From the NCBI GenBank assembly GCA_016840305.1, contig JAEOSP010000311.1:1-7680 (forward strand): a DNA stretch of 7,680 bases, given 5' to 3'. Made by a program: the position numbers and the translations under genes. Under the pieces are notes generated by a model, which was not told the DNA's origin, ran no database searches, and saw only the letters and a list, made by a program, of their open reading frames with translations. The DNA is from Candidatus Hodarchaeota archaeon (GTDB lineage Archaea > Asgardarchaeota > Heimdallarchaeia > Hodarchaeales > Hodarchaeaceae). Of this stretch, positions 1-6,176 are shown piece after piece (the first letter of the stretch is position 1; the number at the start of each line of letters is the position of its first letter).

Positions 1-317
1 ATTTTTTCCATTATTAAATAGCTTCTATCAACTGTTTTGGGTTTTTTCCTCCAGAAATAGGCTTTTGGAACCGATATTCCTGCATCATGAAGAGAATGTA
101 CAGTGTCATATTCCCTTTCAGCCCTATCAGTTATCCCTCTGTACAGACGTAATATCAGATTTAGGGTTTTCTCGTCTATAGTAAACCTAAATCCAAAAGT
201 CTCTGTGTCTGCTCCAGCAAATTTTTGCACATTGTCAATTTTATAGCTAAATTGGTTTGGAAACATCAACGTTAATTCATCAAGGAGCTCTTGTTTCATT
301 GCATCCATTATTTCCAT
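1..317 (-). CDS. APH-type phosphotransferase (kinase fold), N-terminal part, cut by window edge
   Basis: The frame from the ATG at 315-317 runs open to base 1 and gives 105 residues. It resembles the N-terminal lobe of the aminoglycoside phosphotransferase/choline kinase superfamily: a beta-strand with basic residues, LILRLYRG (54-61); an acidic helix, RAEREY (65-70); the family-typical GISVPKAYFW (80-89); and a hinge-like strand, SYLIMEK (99-105). The catalytic loop (HxD) and the metal-binding Asp lie beyond the window. Such proteins transfer phosphate from ATP to small hydroxylated substrates; the substrate cannot be told from this part. An in-frame TAA lies four codons before the ATG, so this is the first possible ATG, although in-frame ATGs at codons 4 and 7 also exist. 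No Shine-Dalgarno sequence is visible. The family call is fairly sure; resistance to antibiotics should not be inferred. Confidence 0.72.
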   Translation of the reverse strand, partial: MEIMDAMKQELLDELTLMFPNQFSYKIDNVQKFAGADTETFGFRFTIDEKTLNLILRLYRGITDRAEREYDTVHSLHDAGISVPKAYFWRKKPKTVDRSYLIMEK

Positions 318-350
318 TTTTTCAACTCTTTACCTAGTTAAGAACAGGTC

Positions 351-543
351 TTAAGCTGATATAGATGAATATTCTCCAAATTTAGCCTTTCTTATATGAT
401 GTTTATTGCATAGAGCATTTTCTCCTTTGCCTAAATAAAAAAATCATATAGATATTCCTCTACTCCTTTAATGGGTAGAAAATTTTTAATAAGGCTAATA
501 CTTCTGGAAGATCCTTTTTAGTACATATTGAAAAATCTGTCAT
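351..543 (-). pseudogene. Possible small gene broken by two homopolymer indels
   Basis: Three overlapping minus-strand frames read as protein-like pieces. The first starts at the ATG 541-543 (MTDFSICTKKDLPEVLALLK...) and stops at 460-462. The second contains FLPIKGVEEYLYDFF and stops at 431-433. The third contains YLGKGENALCNKHH and RKAKFGEYSS and stops at 351-353. One extra base in the A5 run (plus-strand T at 483-487) and one in the A7/T7 run (437-443) would join all three into one 64-residue frame. The opening MTDFSI...KKDLPEVLALLK recalls the start of GNAT acetyltransferases, but the rest does not clearly fit. It could be a decayed gene, a real gene with assembly errors, or chance in AT-rich DNA. 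No known family is claimed. Confidence 0.3.
356..364 (-). promoter_or_regulatory. Possible TATA box for the APH-type gene
   Basis: On the minus strand the bases read TCTATATCA, about 39-47 bases before the ATG at 317. An archaeal TATA element here would place the transcript start near 332, giving a short leader. It rests on sequence appearance only. Confidence 0.25.
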
Positions 544-675
544 TTCTAAACCCAATAAAAATAAATTAGGATATACTTATTCATCAATTCTAGAATTAAT
601 TTGAAAAGATTGAGCTTAAAATTTACATTTGAAATCTAAACCAACCTTTTAAAACATTGTATCAAAGTCGATACG

Positions 676-735
676 TTTTTAGATTTAATACTTCCAACAG
701 TAGGAGGTGAAGAGTTAACCTGTTAAATCTAAAAA
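676..735. repeat. Perfect 13-base inverted repeat with an SD-like core in the loop
   Basis: TTTTTAGATTTAA at 676-688 is the exact reverse complement of TTAAATCTAAAAA at 723-735. As RNA the stem can be extended by an A-U pair and a G-U pair (689-690 with 721-722). The loop of about 30 bases contains AGGAGGTGA (702-710), a near-perfect match to the 16S anti-Shine-Dalgarno sequence, yet no start codon with a meaningful frame follows it. It lies about 110 bases before the MFS start. It may be a structured leader, a regulator site, or chance. Confidence 0.45.
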
Positions 736-810
736 GAAAATTTTGCCTTTAATCAAAATAGGGGAATTTGGGTACCAATAAATCGTCTTATTTTTTACCA
801 AAACAATAGT

Positions 811-820
811 ATTTTTATTA
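811..820 (+). promoter_or_regulatory. Possible TATA box of the MFS gene
   Basis: ATTTTTATTA lies 23-32 bases before the ATG at 843. This spacing suits a leaderless archaeal transcript beginning at or next to that ATG, and agrees with the absence of a properly spaced ribosome binding site. Confidence 0.35.
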
Positions 821-842
821 GGAATTGCGATTTCAAAAAACA

Positions 843-2135
843 ATGTCATTCTTAGTCAACTACTTAGGTATTTCAACGCTTTCTGAAGATACGCAAAGTA
901 TAATCTATAAATATATGGTATTAACCTATTCCAGCCTTACAATTGCACTGCTTTCGAATACGTTTTTCATTTTATATGTAATTGATCTAACTGATTATAC
1001 TCAAGCTGGCTTCATGATTTCATTAATGTTAATTGTACAAATGTTCACCGATTATCCTAGTGGATCTTTAGGAGATTATATCGGTCAGAGATGGTTATTG
1101 ATTTTTGCAAACATCTTCTATGCAACTGCTTATGTAATATTATCTTTTGCAAATTCAATTGTACATTTGATGATCGTTGCTGTTTTTTTAGGTCTTGCTA
1201 ATGCACAAGCTTCTGGAACACTGACAGCGTGGATTGATAATAATTATCAACAAAGTATTGGTAAGAGTGATCCTGAAAGAAAGATTTATGGGTTTAGTCT
1301 TGCTCGGATTACCACGCTAGGACGGATATTTTCTGCTATTGGAGTTATGTTAGGTGGAATTTTAGCTACATTAATAACACGAGAAGTAGTTTTCTCTGTA
1401 CAAGCATTTTTATATTTTGGTAACTGTTTTCTAATATTCATATTATTAAAAGACAGTAAGAACTTATTGATGAAGAAGAAAAAAAATAATTACTTGGCTT
1501 TCATTAATGGTGGAATTAAATGTCTTTTAACAGATCGAGTAATATTATTCTTTGTCCTTGGATTTGCTATCAGCACCACTACTTGGTCAATCTGGGTTAA
1601 TTTGTTACAAAAACCGATTTATTTCGGTTATACTGGTATAGATAGTCTTGCAAGTCTATTACGGTCTTTGATCTTAATATTAGGAATCCCCATTGGGATA
1701 TTAACCGCAAATATTACTAAAAGGTTTAGTAATCAAGTATATCCATATATTGTGCTGATTCATAATTTTCTTTTCTTTCCTTCGTTGTTTATTCTATTAA
1801 CTTTTCTACCAATGCCTAACTCTTTCAATTTGGTGGGATTTTTATGTGTTCTTTTCATTCAATTAACTCTAACGAGTTCTCTATTTTATATAGGTGAAAC
1901 ATTGAGACAACGCGTTATGTTAGAATTAATTCCTTCTGAACATAGAAACGCACTCTATTCTCTAATCCCTACAATTGTTGCGTTATTAGGTTTTCCGTTA
2001 ATTCCGATAACTGGTTTGTTTATAGATATTTTCGAAATAAACGCAGGAATTATTGTGGCACTGATAATCAACTTTATTGGTGCCTTATGTATACTCTATA
2101 GTTTTCACGTTAGTAAAAATAGACTCACCGAATAA
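843..2135 (+). CDS. MFS transporter, 12 membrane helices
   Basis: This is a 430-residue integral membrane protein of the major facilitator superfamily, expected to move a small solute across the cytoplasmic membrane by ion coupling or uniport. Residue numbers here count from the TTG at 825. Motif A of the family, GSLGDYIGQRW, lies at 80-90 between helices 2 and 3. Hydrophobic segments fall near 31-53, 60-77, 90-108, 112-130, 165-185, 188-208, 239-261, 275-296, 306-328, 334-355, 377-398 and 405-427. The two six-helix halves are split by a short basic loop with KKKK at 217-220. SGTLTAWIDNN (130-140) and ELIPSEHRNALYSLIPT (367-383) recall a poorly characterised group of prokaryotic MFS proteins. 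The ATG at 843 is preferred over the in-frame TTG at 825, which has AGGA only one base away. The substrate is unknown, and no neighbour suggests one. Confidence 0.88.
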   Translation: MSFLVNYLGISTLSEDTQSIIYKYMVLTYSSLTIALLSNTFFILYVIDLTDYTQAGFMISLMLIVQMFTDYPSGSLGDYIGQRWLLIFANIFYATAYVILSFANSIVHLMIVAVFLGLANAQASGTLTAWIDNNYQQSIGKSDPERKIYGFSLARITTLGRIFSAIGVMLGGILATLITREVVFSVQAFLYFGNCFLIFILLKDSKNLLMKKKKNNYLAFINGGIKCLLTDRVILFFVLGFAISTTTWSIWVNLLQKPIYFGYTGIDSLASLLRSLILILGIPIGILTANITKRFSNQVYPYIVLIHNFLFFPSLFILLTFLPMPNSFNLVGFLCVLFIQLTLTSSLFYIGETLRQRVMLELIPSEHRNALYSLIPTIVALLGFPLIPITGLFIDIFEINAGIIVALIINFIGALCILYSFHVSKNRLTE

Positions 2136-2221
2136 TGAAGGTACATATTGAACAATTTCACTAAAGATGTGCTTATTAGGAAGATATCGTTGGTTATACG
2201 ACATTTAATAATTCGTTATCA

Positions 2222-2236
2222 GTAAGAAAAAAGAAG
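2222..2236 (-). terminator. U-rich terminator after the AMP phosphorylase homologue
   Basis: Directly after the TAG stop (2237-2239) the minus-strand transcript reads GCTTCTTTTTTCTTA, an oligo-T run typical of archaeal intrinsic termination. No stable hairpin precedes it. The rest of the 101-base convergent gap shows no comparable T-run on the plus strand for the MFS gene. Confidence 0.45.
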
Positions 2237-3799
2237 CTATACCCGACCCATTAACATACCTTCAATCGTGATAGGATTTAATTTGGCGAATTTGCCTTCA
2301 GCAGCAGAAAGACGAGATTCAGAAGAGGAATGAATACGTATTAAAGATTCTCCATGTTTAACAGCATCTTTCTTCTTTAAAAACACAATTCCTGCTCCTT
2401 TATCCTTTGGACATCCAGCAGTTCTTGCAATTTCAGCTATTTTGGCATTATCAATTTGTACAATCCATCCACTTGAAGGAGAAGGGATTTCTACAGAATA
2501 TTGACCAATTTCTATATCTTCAGGCTTCATATCCTTATCTGCTGACTGAGCTTCGATTATTTCTCTGAATTTTGTTTCAGCTTTTCCACTGAATAAGATT
2601 TCTCTCGCCAGTTCACGCCCTTGACCACGTAGTGCTTTCCCCGCCATTTCGAGGAGTATCCCAGATAATTCGCAGGATTTCTCAATTAGACTGGATGGTG
2701 CAGCAGGAGGATCCATCAATGACTCTAATGCTTCTCTTGCTTCTAGACCAGACCCAACGGTATGCCCTACAGGAGAAGCACCGAAAGTTATTCCACTTTC
2801 TACACGAATCCCTAATCGTCTACCCAATTCAGCAAATTCACGTCCTAAAGCTTGGGCTGTACCAATATCTTCAATTTTTGTCCCTGGTCCTGTAGGTAAA
2901 TCCATCACAAGGAAGTGAATTCCTGTAGCAACTTTCTTCGACATTATACTTGCAAGCATCATACTAGTTGGGTTTACACCTAATGGAAACTCAACATCCT
3001 TTATTAAAATATCATCTGCAGGTGCTAAGTTAAAACCACCACCCCAGACAATCATTCCTTTGGTCTTTTTGGAAATTTCAACAAGTTCATCTGATGAGAA
3101 TATAACCTCACAACCAAGCGCTTCCATTGTATCTGCAGTTCCTGAGGGTGATGTTATTGCACGACTGCTAGTTTTAGGAATCAATAAACCTGAGGCAGCT
3201 ATTATAGGAACAATTAATAATGTGACTTTATTTCCTGGAACACCACCTGTACTATGCTTATCAAACACTGTATGAAGGCCAAAATCAATCATTTCTCCAG
3301 TTTGTGCCATAGATCTCGTTAATTCCTCAATTTCATCCATATTTAATGGTTCAAATATCGTAGAAAGAACAAATGTAGCTTTTTCTAGTTGATTAAGGCG
3401 ATGATAAGCAATATCGTTAACGATTTGATCAATTTCTGTAGGTTTAAATGCTCTTTTATGCATCATACGATTTCTTATTAAGTAATATGAATCAGGTGGG
3501 GTTCTACTTAATGGTAAAACTTGAATTATGTCTCCATCCTCTGCATCGAGTTCTGATAGCATCTCACTCGATACCCAAATCTTTTTAGGGTCTATATGAT
3601 CCGAAATTACTATATGTTCTGTGAATACCGTCTTTGTTGGTGAGATTAGTTGAATTTGGGGGTTTTTAAATGCACCTTGAAATAATCCTGTTTCTGGTGA
3701 TAGCATCACTGAGTTTTTTGGGTGAATTTTAACTTCTTCTGCAACGAATTTTAGTACACTGGCTTTACTTCTTGGTACTTTTGATTGTGGACTTGTCAT
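2237..3799 (-). CDS. deoA: AMP phosphorylase / thymidine phosphorylase family protein
   Basis: Archaeal members (AMP phosphorylase, EC 2.4.2.57) cleave AMP and other NMPs with phosphate to a base and ribose 1,5-bisphosphate, feeding ribose-1,5-bisphosphate isomerase and type III RuBisCO; bacterial relatives phosphorolyse thymidine. The 520 residues include a family N-terminal domain of about 100 residues with an extra ~15-residue basic start. The catalytic core follows: phosphate-loop motif DKHSTGGVPGNK (180-191), SSRAITSPSGTAD (211-223), GGGFNLAPADD (253-263), SIMSKK (284-289) and PTGPGTKI (302-309). SRAITS, T221, S284 and K308 line up with nucleotide-contacting positions I recall from the Thermococcus enzyme. 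Its putative proton donor Asp (in an LxLDP stretch) is Asn276 here, in LGVNP. GSGLEARE (349-356) also differs from the usual GPALEAR. The family is certain; activity on AMP is likely but not proven. The ATG at 3799 has only a weak AGGAAA about 11 bases upstream. Confidence 0.9.
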   Translation of the reverse strand: MTSPQSKVPRSKASVLKFVAEEVKIHPKNSVMLSPETGLFQGAFKNPQIQLISPTKTVFTEHIVISDHIDPKKIWVSSEMLSELDAEDGDIIQVLPLSRTPPDSYYLIRNRMMHKRAFKPTEIDQIVNDIAYHRLNQLEKATFVLSTIFEPLNMDEIEELTRSMAQTGEMIDFGLHTVFDKHSTGGVPGNKVTLLIVPIIAASGLLIPKTSSRAITSPSGTADTMEALGCEVIFSSDELVEISKKTKGMIVWGGGFNLAPADDILIKDVEFPLGVNPTSMMLASIMSKKVATGIHFLVMDLPTGPGTKIEDIGTAQALGREFAELGRRLGIRVESGITFGASPVGHTVGSGLEAREALESLMDPPAAPSSLIEKSCELSGILLEMAGKALRGQGRELAREILFSGKAETKFREIIEAQSADKDMKPEDIEIGQYSVEIPSPSSGWIVQIDNAKIAEIARTAGCPKDKGAGIVFLKKKDAVKHGESLIRIHSSSESRLSAAEGKFAKLNPITIEGMLMGRV

Positions 3800-3856
3800 G
3801 TCGTTTTTTTCCTTTTCTTATTTTACTCGTACATTACTTGCTTATCCAAGCTTTCT

Positions 3857-3866
3857 TAATAAACCA
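3857..3866 (-). promoter_or_regulatory. Possible TATA box for the AMP phosphorylase homologue
   Basis: The minus strand reads GGTTTATTAAG around these positions, about 60 bases before the ATG at 3799. A start near 3832 would give a leader of about 30 bases carrying the weak purine stretch AGGAAA. Only sequence appearance supports it. Confidence 0.25.
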
Positions 3867-3935
3867 TTTGCTATAAGAAGCGAGTTTCCAAATCAATAGA
3901 TAGAAAAAATTGATCTTTATTTGTATTATCTAACC

Positions 3936-4715
3936 ATGATTGACTTTACTGAGATATCCACATTATTGTTCGACTTGGATAACACCTTAATTATGTTTGA
4001 TGAGCAAGCTTTCATACCTGTATATGGTAAACATATTCATGCTTATTTTACAGAAGAAATTCCTTCATATGAGCAATTTATGAAGCTTTTTCTACATTCA
4101 ACTCATATGATGCTTCAAAAAGAACCCCTAGGATTAACAAACCTTGAAAAATTTGCTGCTAATTTCGGTCCTAAGGTCAATTTATCTAATGAAGAAATTA
4201 TCATTCGTTTCAACCAATTTTATGAAAATGAGTTTGATTCTCTAAGAGATATTATTACTCCTGCACCTCAAGCTCAAGAGCTTATTCGATTAGCCTCTAA
4301 ACATTTTCATGTTGTTGCTGCTACTAATCCACTCTTTCCCTCGGTTGCTACAGAAAAACGACTTGTGTGGGGTGGAATCAGTACCTCAGAAATTCCTTGG
4401 CTAGAAGTTACATCAGCAGATAATTATTATAACGCCAAACCGTATTTGGAATATTATAAAGAGGTATTGAAAAATATTGATAAAACTCCTTCAGAATGTC
4501 TAATGATAGGGAATGATAAAGTTAACGATATGGTTGCTGGGCAGCTAGGGATAAAAACTTTTCTGATTGAATCTGGCAATGATGAATCTGCTAAGATAAT
4601 TAAAACTGATCTTGATGATAAAGAAAATCATTTTCCTATTGATGATTCAGGTACTTTAGAAGAATTATTTGTAAAATTACAGAATTTTATAAATGCTAAG
4701 GGGTCTGATTTATAA
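3936..4715 (+). CDS. HAD-superfamily hydrolase, phosphatase type
   Basis: This 259-residue cytosolic protein carries the four HAD motifs. Motif I is LLFDLDNTLI, with nucleophile Asp13 and acid/base Asp15. Motif II is the Thr in VVAATNP (T130). Motif III is Lys178 in NAKPYLEYYK. Motif IV is the acidic MIGNDKVNDMVAG (D194, D198). An insert of about 90 helical residues between motifs I and II fits a C1-type cap, as in phosphoglycolate phosphatase-like enzymes, which select small phosphate esters. The expected reaction is Mg-dependent phosphomonoester hydrolysis through a phospho-Asp; the substrate cannot be read from sequence. An in-frame TTG at 3921 would add five residues, but the ATG at 3936 starts right before the core beta-strand, and a TATA-like CTTTATTTG just upstream suits a leaderless message. 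It diverges from the AMP phosphorylase homologue across about 136 bases, so a link to nucleotide or sugar-phosphate salvage is possible but only inferred. Confidence 0.87.
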   Translation: MIDFTEISTLLFDLDNTLIMFDEQAFIPVYGKHIHAYFTEEIPSYEQFMKLFLHSTHMMLQKEPLGLTNLEKFAANFGPKVNLSNEEIIIRFNQFYENEFDSLRDIITPAPQAQELIRLASKHFHVVAATNPLFPSVATEKRLVWGGISTSEIPWLEVTSADNYYNAKPYLEYYKEVLKNIDKTPSECLMIGNDKVNDMVAGQLGIKTFLIESGNDESAKIIKTDLDDKENHFPIDDSGTLEELFVKLQNFINAKGSDL

Positions 4716-4736
4716 CCTCCTAGATGTACCGTGGAA

Positions 4737-4836
4737 TTTTTTTCTTGAAATCTAGATAAGATTTACCATATTGCTGTTTCATCAATTACCCTTTTTTCTC
4801 CTGTTCTAATTGTAAATTACTATATTTTCTTTTTTT
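4737..4836 (+). terminator. Series of T-runs after the HAD gene
   Basis: Three oligo-T runs follow the HAD stop on the plus strand: T7 at 4737-4743 (22 bases after the stop), T6 at 4792-4797 and T7 at 4830-4836, the last preceded by TATATTTTC. Multiple T-runs without strong hairpins are typical of archaeal transcription termination. The first is the best candidate site. Confidence 0.5.
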
Positions 4837-5072
4837 CCTCATTCCTTCTGAAAATAGGACTGGGAATTCTGCTGATTTCGACAATTCTCAGATGAATCTT
4901 TTTACCAATCAAATGAATTAAGCGTTCTTGATAGATGTTTTTGATAATAATAATATCTTTATTCTTTTTTGGTTTCTTCTTTTAAGAACGATTTTTAATC
5001 CACAATTCTACCTTATGTGATCATTTTATTACTCTTAAGAAGAGCCATTTAAAGTTTTCCAGTTGTTTTGGC

Positions 5073-5091
5073 TGTTCTAGATGTTAGAACA
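5073..5091. repeat. Perfect 7-base dyad TGTTCTA-5-TAGAACA
   Basis: TGTTCTA (5073-5079) and TAGAACA (5085-5091) are exact reverse complements with a five-base spacer. The spacing equals about 12 bases centre to centre, which fits either a dimeric regulator site or a small hairpin. It lies about 140 bases before the nitrilase start and about 80-100 bases before its possible TATA element. Confidence 0.4.
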
Positions 5092-5171
5092 ATATCAAAT
5101 CCAAACATATTCTAGTAAGAATCGATAAATTCTGGTATGAAAAATTGAGTGATATTGACACATAAAATCTT

Positions 5172-5181
5172 AAATTTAATA
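5172..5181 (+). promoter_or_regulatory. Possible TATA box of the nitrilase gene
   Basis: AAATTTAATA lies about 53-62 bases before the nitrilase ATG. A transcript start near 5205 would leave a leader of about 28 bases that includes the GAGGA ribosome binding site at 5222-5226. Confidence 0.3.
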
Positions 5182-5221
5182 TGAGATCAGGTCAGAAGAC
5201 GTATTTACAAGAATACAAATT

Positions 5222-5226
5222 GAGGA
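5222..5226 (+). promoter_or_regulatory. Ribosome binding site of the nitrilase gene
   Basis: GAGGA sits seven bases before the ATG at 5234, a normal Shine-Dalgarno spacing. It fixes that ATG as the start and contrasts with several neighbouring genes that have no such site. Confidence 0.55.
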
Positions 5227-5233
5227 AGTACCA

Positions 5234-6157
5234 ATGGTTCGTATTGCGGGAATTCAAATCGCTCCAGTGTTTTTAAATAGTCAAAAGACTTGGGAAAAAT
5301 TATCACATAATATAAGAGAAGCTAATGATAATGATGCTCAATTAGTAACATGGGGTGAAACTTTAATACCTGGGTACCCATTTTGGCCTTCTCCTACTTG
5401 TGGGGCAAAATGGAACGATTCTGATCAGAAAAAGACGTACAGTTCTTACTGGCGAGAAGCCATTGATTTAACTAATAGTGAGATAATTTCAGATATGAAA
5501 AAACTAGCTCAAGAACTGAAAATCATGTTAATGGGAGGTATTGCTGAAAAGTCTAGTGGTTCTATTTATGCAACACTTATCACAATAAATGAAGAGGGGA
5601 TGTTGATCAATCGTCATAGGAAAATAAAACCTACCTACGAAGAAAGACTTGTTTGGGCCGATGGTGACGGGATAGGTCTAAAAACTGTTGATTTCCAAGG
5701 ATATAAAATCGGTGGCCTAAATTGTTGGGAAAACTGGATTCCTTATGCCCGTGCTTCTCTTCATAGACAAAATGAATTACTTCATGTTGCAGTATGGCCT
5801 GGTAGCGACGGTATAACAAAAGATATTACCAGATTTATTGCCTTAGAAGGGCGTTATTGGGTAATATCTGTATCTGGTTTGTTACGTACCAAAGATCTTA
5901 TTAGTGTACCGGAAACGGATTTCCCCGTCAAGAAATATTTGAATTTAGAGGAAAATGAGTCAAAATTCTGGCAAAATGGAGGAACTGTAATAGCTGATCC
6001 AAAGGGGAACTTTGTGAATGAACCCTTAGTAAGAAAAGAAGGTATCGTTTATGCTGATATCGATTTTATGAAAGCGATTGAGGAGAGACAGAATTTTGAC
6101 TATTCAGGACATTATTCTCGCTTCGATATTTTTAATGAGCCCATGAGAATGATATAA
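5234..6157 (+). CDS. Nitrilase (carbon-nitrogen hydrolase, branch 1 type)
   Basis: This 307-residue cytosolic enzyme belongs to the nitrilase superfamily. The expected reaction is hydrolysis of an organic nitrile to carboxylate and ammonia through a Cys thioimidate. The whole catalytic set is visible: Glu42 in WGETLIPGYPFWP (40-52), Lys130 in NRHRKIKPTYEERLVW (126-141), the second Glu (E137) in the same stretch, and nucleophile Cys164 in GGLNCWENWIPYAR (160-173). The RHRKxKPT..ERLVWxDGDG and CWEN signatures set true nitrilases apart from amidases and N-carbamoyl hydrolases. The C-terminal GHYSRFDIF (292-300) corresponds to the usual GHYxRPD with Phe for Pro. The length is slightly shorter than typical nitrilases (about 310-370), lacking the C-terminal tail. 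A good GAGGA site precedes the ATG. The gene stands alone, with no nitrile hydratase, amidase or transporter beside it; the substrate is unknown. Similarity to bacterial enzymes suggests transfer, an inference. Confidence 0.9.
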   Translation: MVRIAGIQIAPVFLNSQKTWEKLSHNIREANDNDAQLVTWGETLIPGYPFWPSPTCGAKWNDSDQKKTYSSYWREAIDLTNSEIISDMKKLAQELKIMLMGGIAEKSSGSIYATLITINEEGMLINRHRKIKPTYEERLVWADGDGIGLKTVDFQGYKIGGLNCWENWIPYARASLHRQNELLHVAVWPGSDGITKDITRFIALEGRYWVISVSGLLRTKDLISVPETDFPVKKYLNLEENESKFWQNGGTVIADPKGNFVNEPLVRKEGIVYADIDFMKAIEERQNFDYSGHYSRFDIFNEPMRMI

Positions 6158-6176
6158 AGCTGGAGATTATCCAGCT
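6158..6176. terminator. Hairpin between convergent nitrilase and YhhN-like genes
   Basis: AGCTGGA (6158-6164) and TCCAGCT (6170-6176) form a perfect 7-base stem with a GATTA loop. It begins right after the nitrilase TAA, and its last base is part of the TGA stop of the opposing gene (6176-6178). The position suggests a bidirectional 3' end structure that stops or protects both transcripts. No strong T-run follows on the plus strand; on the minus strand the stem is followed by TTATATC. Confidence 0.55.

Larger units (their letters stand above)
318..842. other. AT-rich intergenic region between the APH-type and MFS genes
   Basis: About 525 bases hold no intact gene. Contents are a possible promoter for the leftward gene (356-364), the possible broken small gene (351-543), a short imperfect palindrome (GTATC-6 bases-GATAC at 659-674, flanked by AAAAC/GTTTT), the 13-base inverted repeat at 676-735, and a possible TATA element for the MFS gene (811-820). 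A plus-strand open stretch of 28 codons (640-723) without an ATG also reads smoothly but matches nothing I know. Confidence 0.6.
4716..5233. other. Intergenic region between HAD and nitrilase genes
   Basis: About 518 AT-rich bases hold no convincing gene. Contents are the T-runs at 4737-4836, a weak 7-base inverted repeat CGTTCTT/AAGAACG (4923-4929 and 4984-4990), the perfect dyad at 5073-5091, and a possible TATA element for the nitrilase (5172-5181). A 53-codon open stretch on the minus strand (4823-4981) has no ATG and its basic, Ile-rich translation matches nothing known to me, so it is not called. Confidence 0.6.

Noticed and set aside
521..532. Direct repeat GTACATATTGAA at 521-532 and 2141-2152 flanking the MFS gene, suggestive of a target duplication
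   Set aside because: A 12-base match is expected by chance in an AT-rich window of this size, and no transposase or terminal inverted repeats accompany it.
651..679. Imperfect palindrome AAAAC-att-GTATC-6 bases-GATAC-GTTTT
   Set aside because: It is short, contains a three-base bulge and overlaps the stronger inverted repeat at 676-735, so it may be chance.
640..726. Plus-strand open stretch including KVDTFLDLILPTVGGEEL
   Set aside because: It is 28 codons with no ATG and no homology I can name. It offers a coding-relic explanation for the AGGAGGTGA but is too weak to call.
2632..3275. Two plus-strand open frames (2632-2895 and 3060-3275) inside the phosphorylase gene
   Set aside because: They are antisense to a well-supported gene, show no family motifs and reflect its codon composition.
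4714..4722. TAGGAGGTT on the minus strand, a Shine-Dalgarno look-alike
   Set aside because: No start codon follows at a usable distance, and it reads into the antisense of the HAD gene.
4720..4782. 20-residue minus-strand mini-ORF starting with MKQQYGKSYLDF
   Set aside because: It is very short and isolated and overlaps the T-run terminator region of the HAD gene.
4823..4981. 53-codon minus-strand open stretch, basic and Ile-rich
   Set aside because: It has no ATG and matches no known family; an open stretch of this length is expected by chance in such AT-rich DNA.
5631..5819. Minus-strand open frame inside the nitrilase gene
   Set aside because: It lies antisense to the region encoding the catalytic Lys and Cys motifs and has no independent support.
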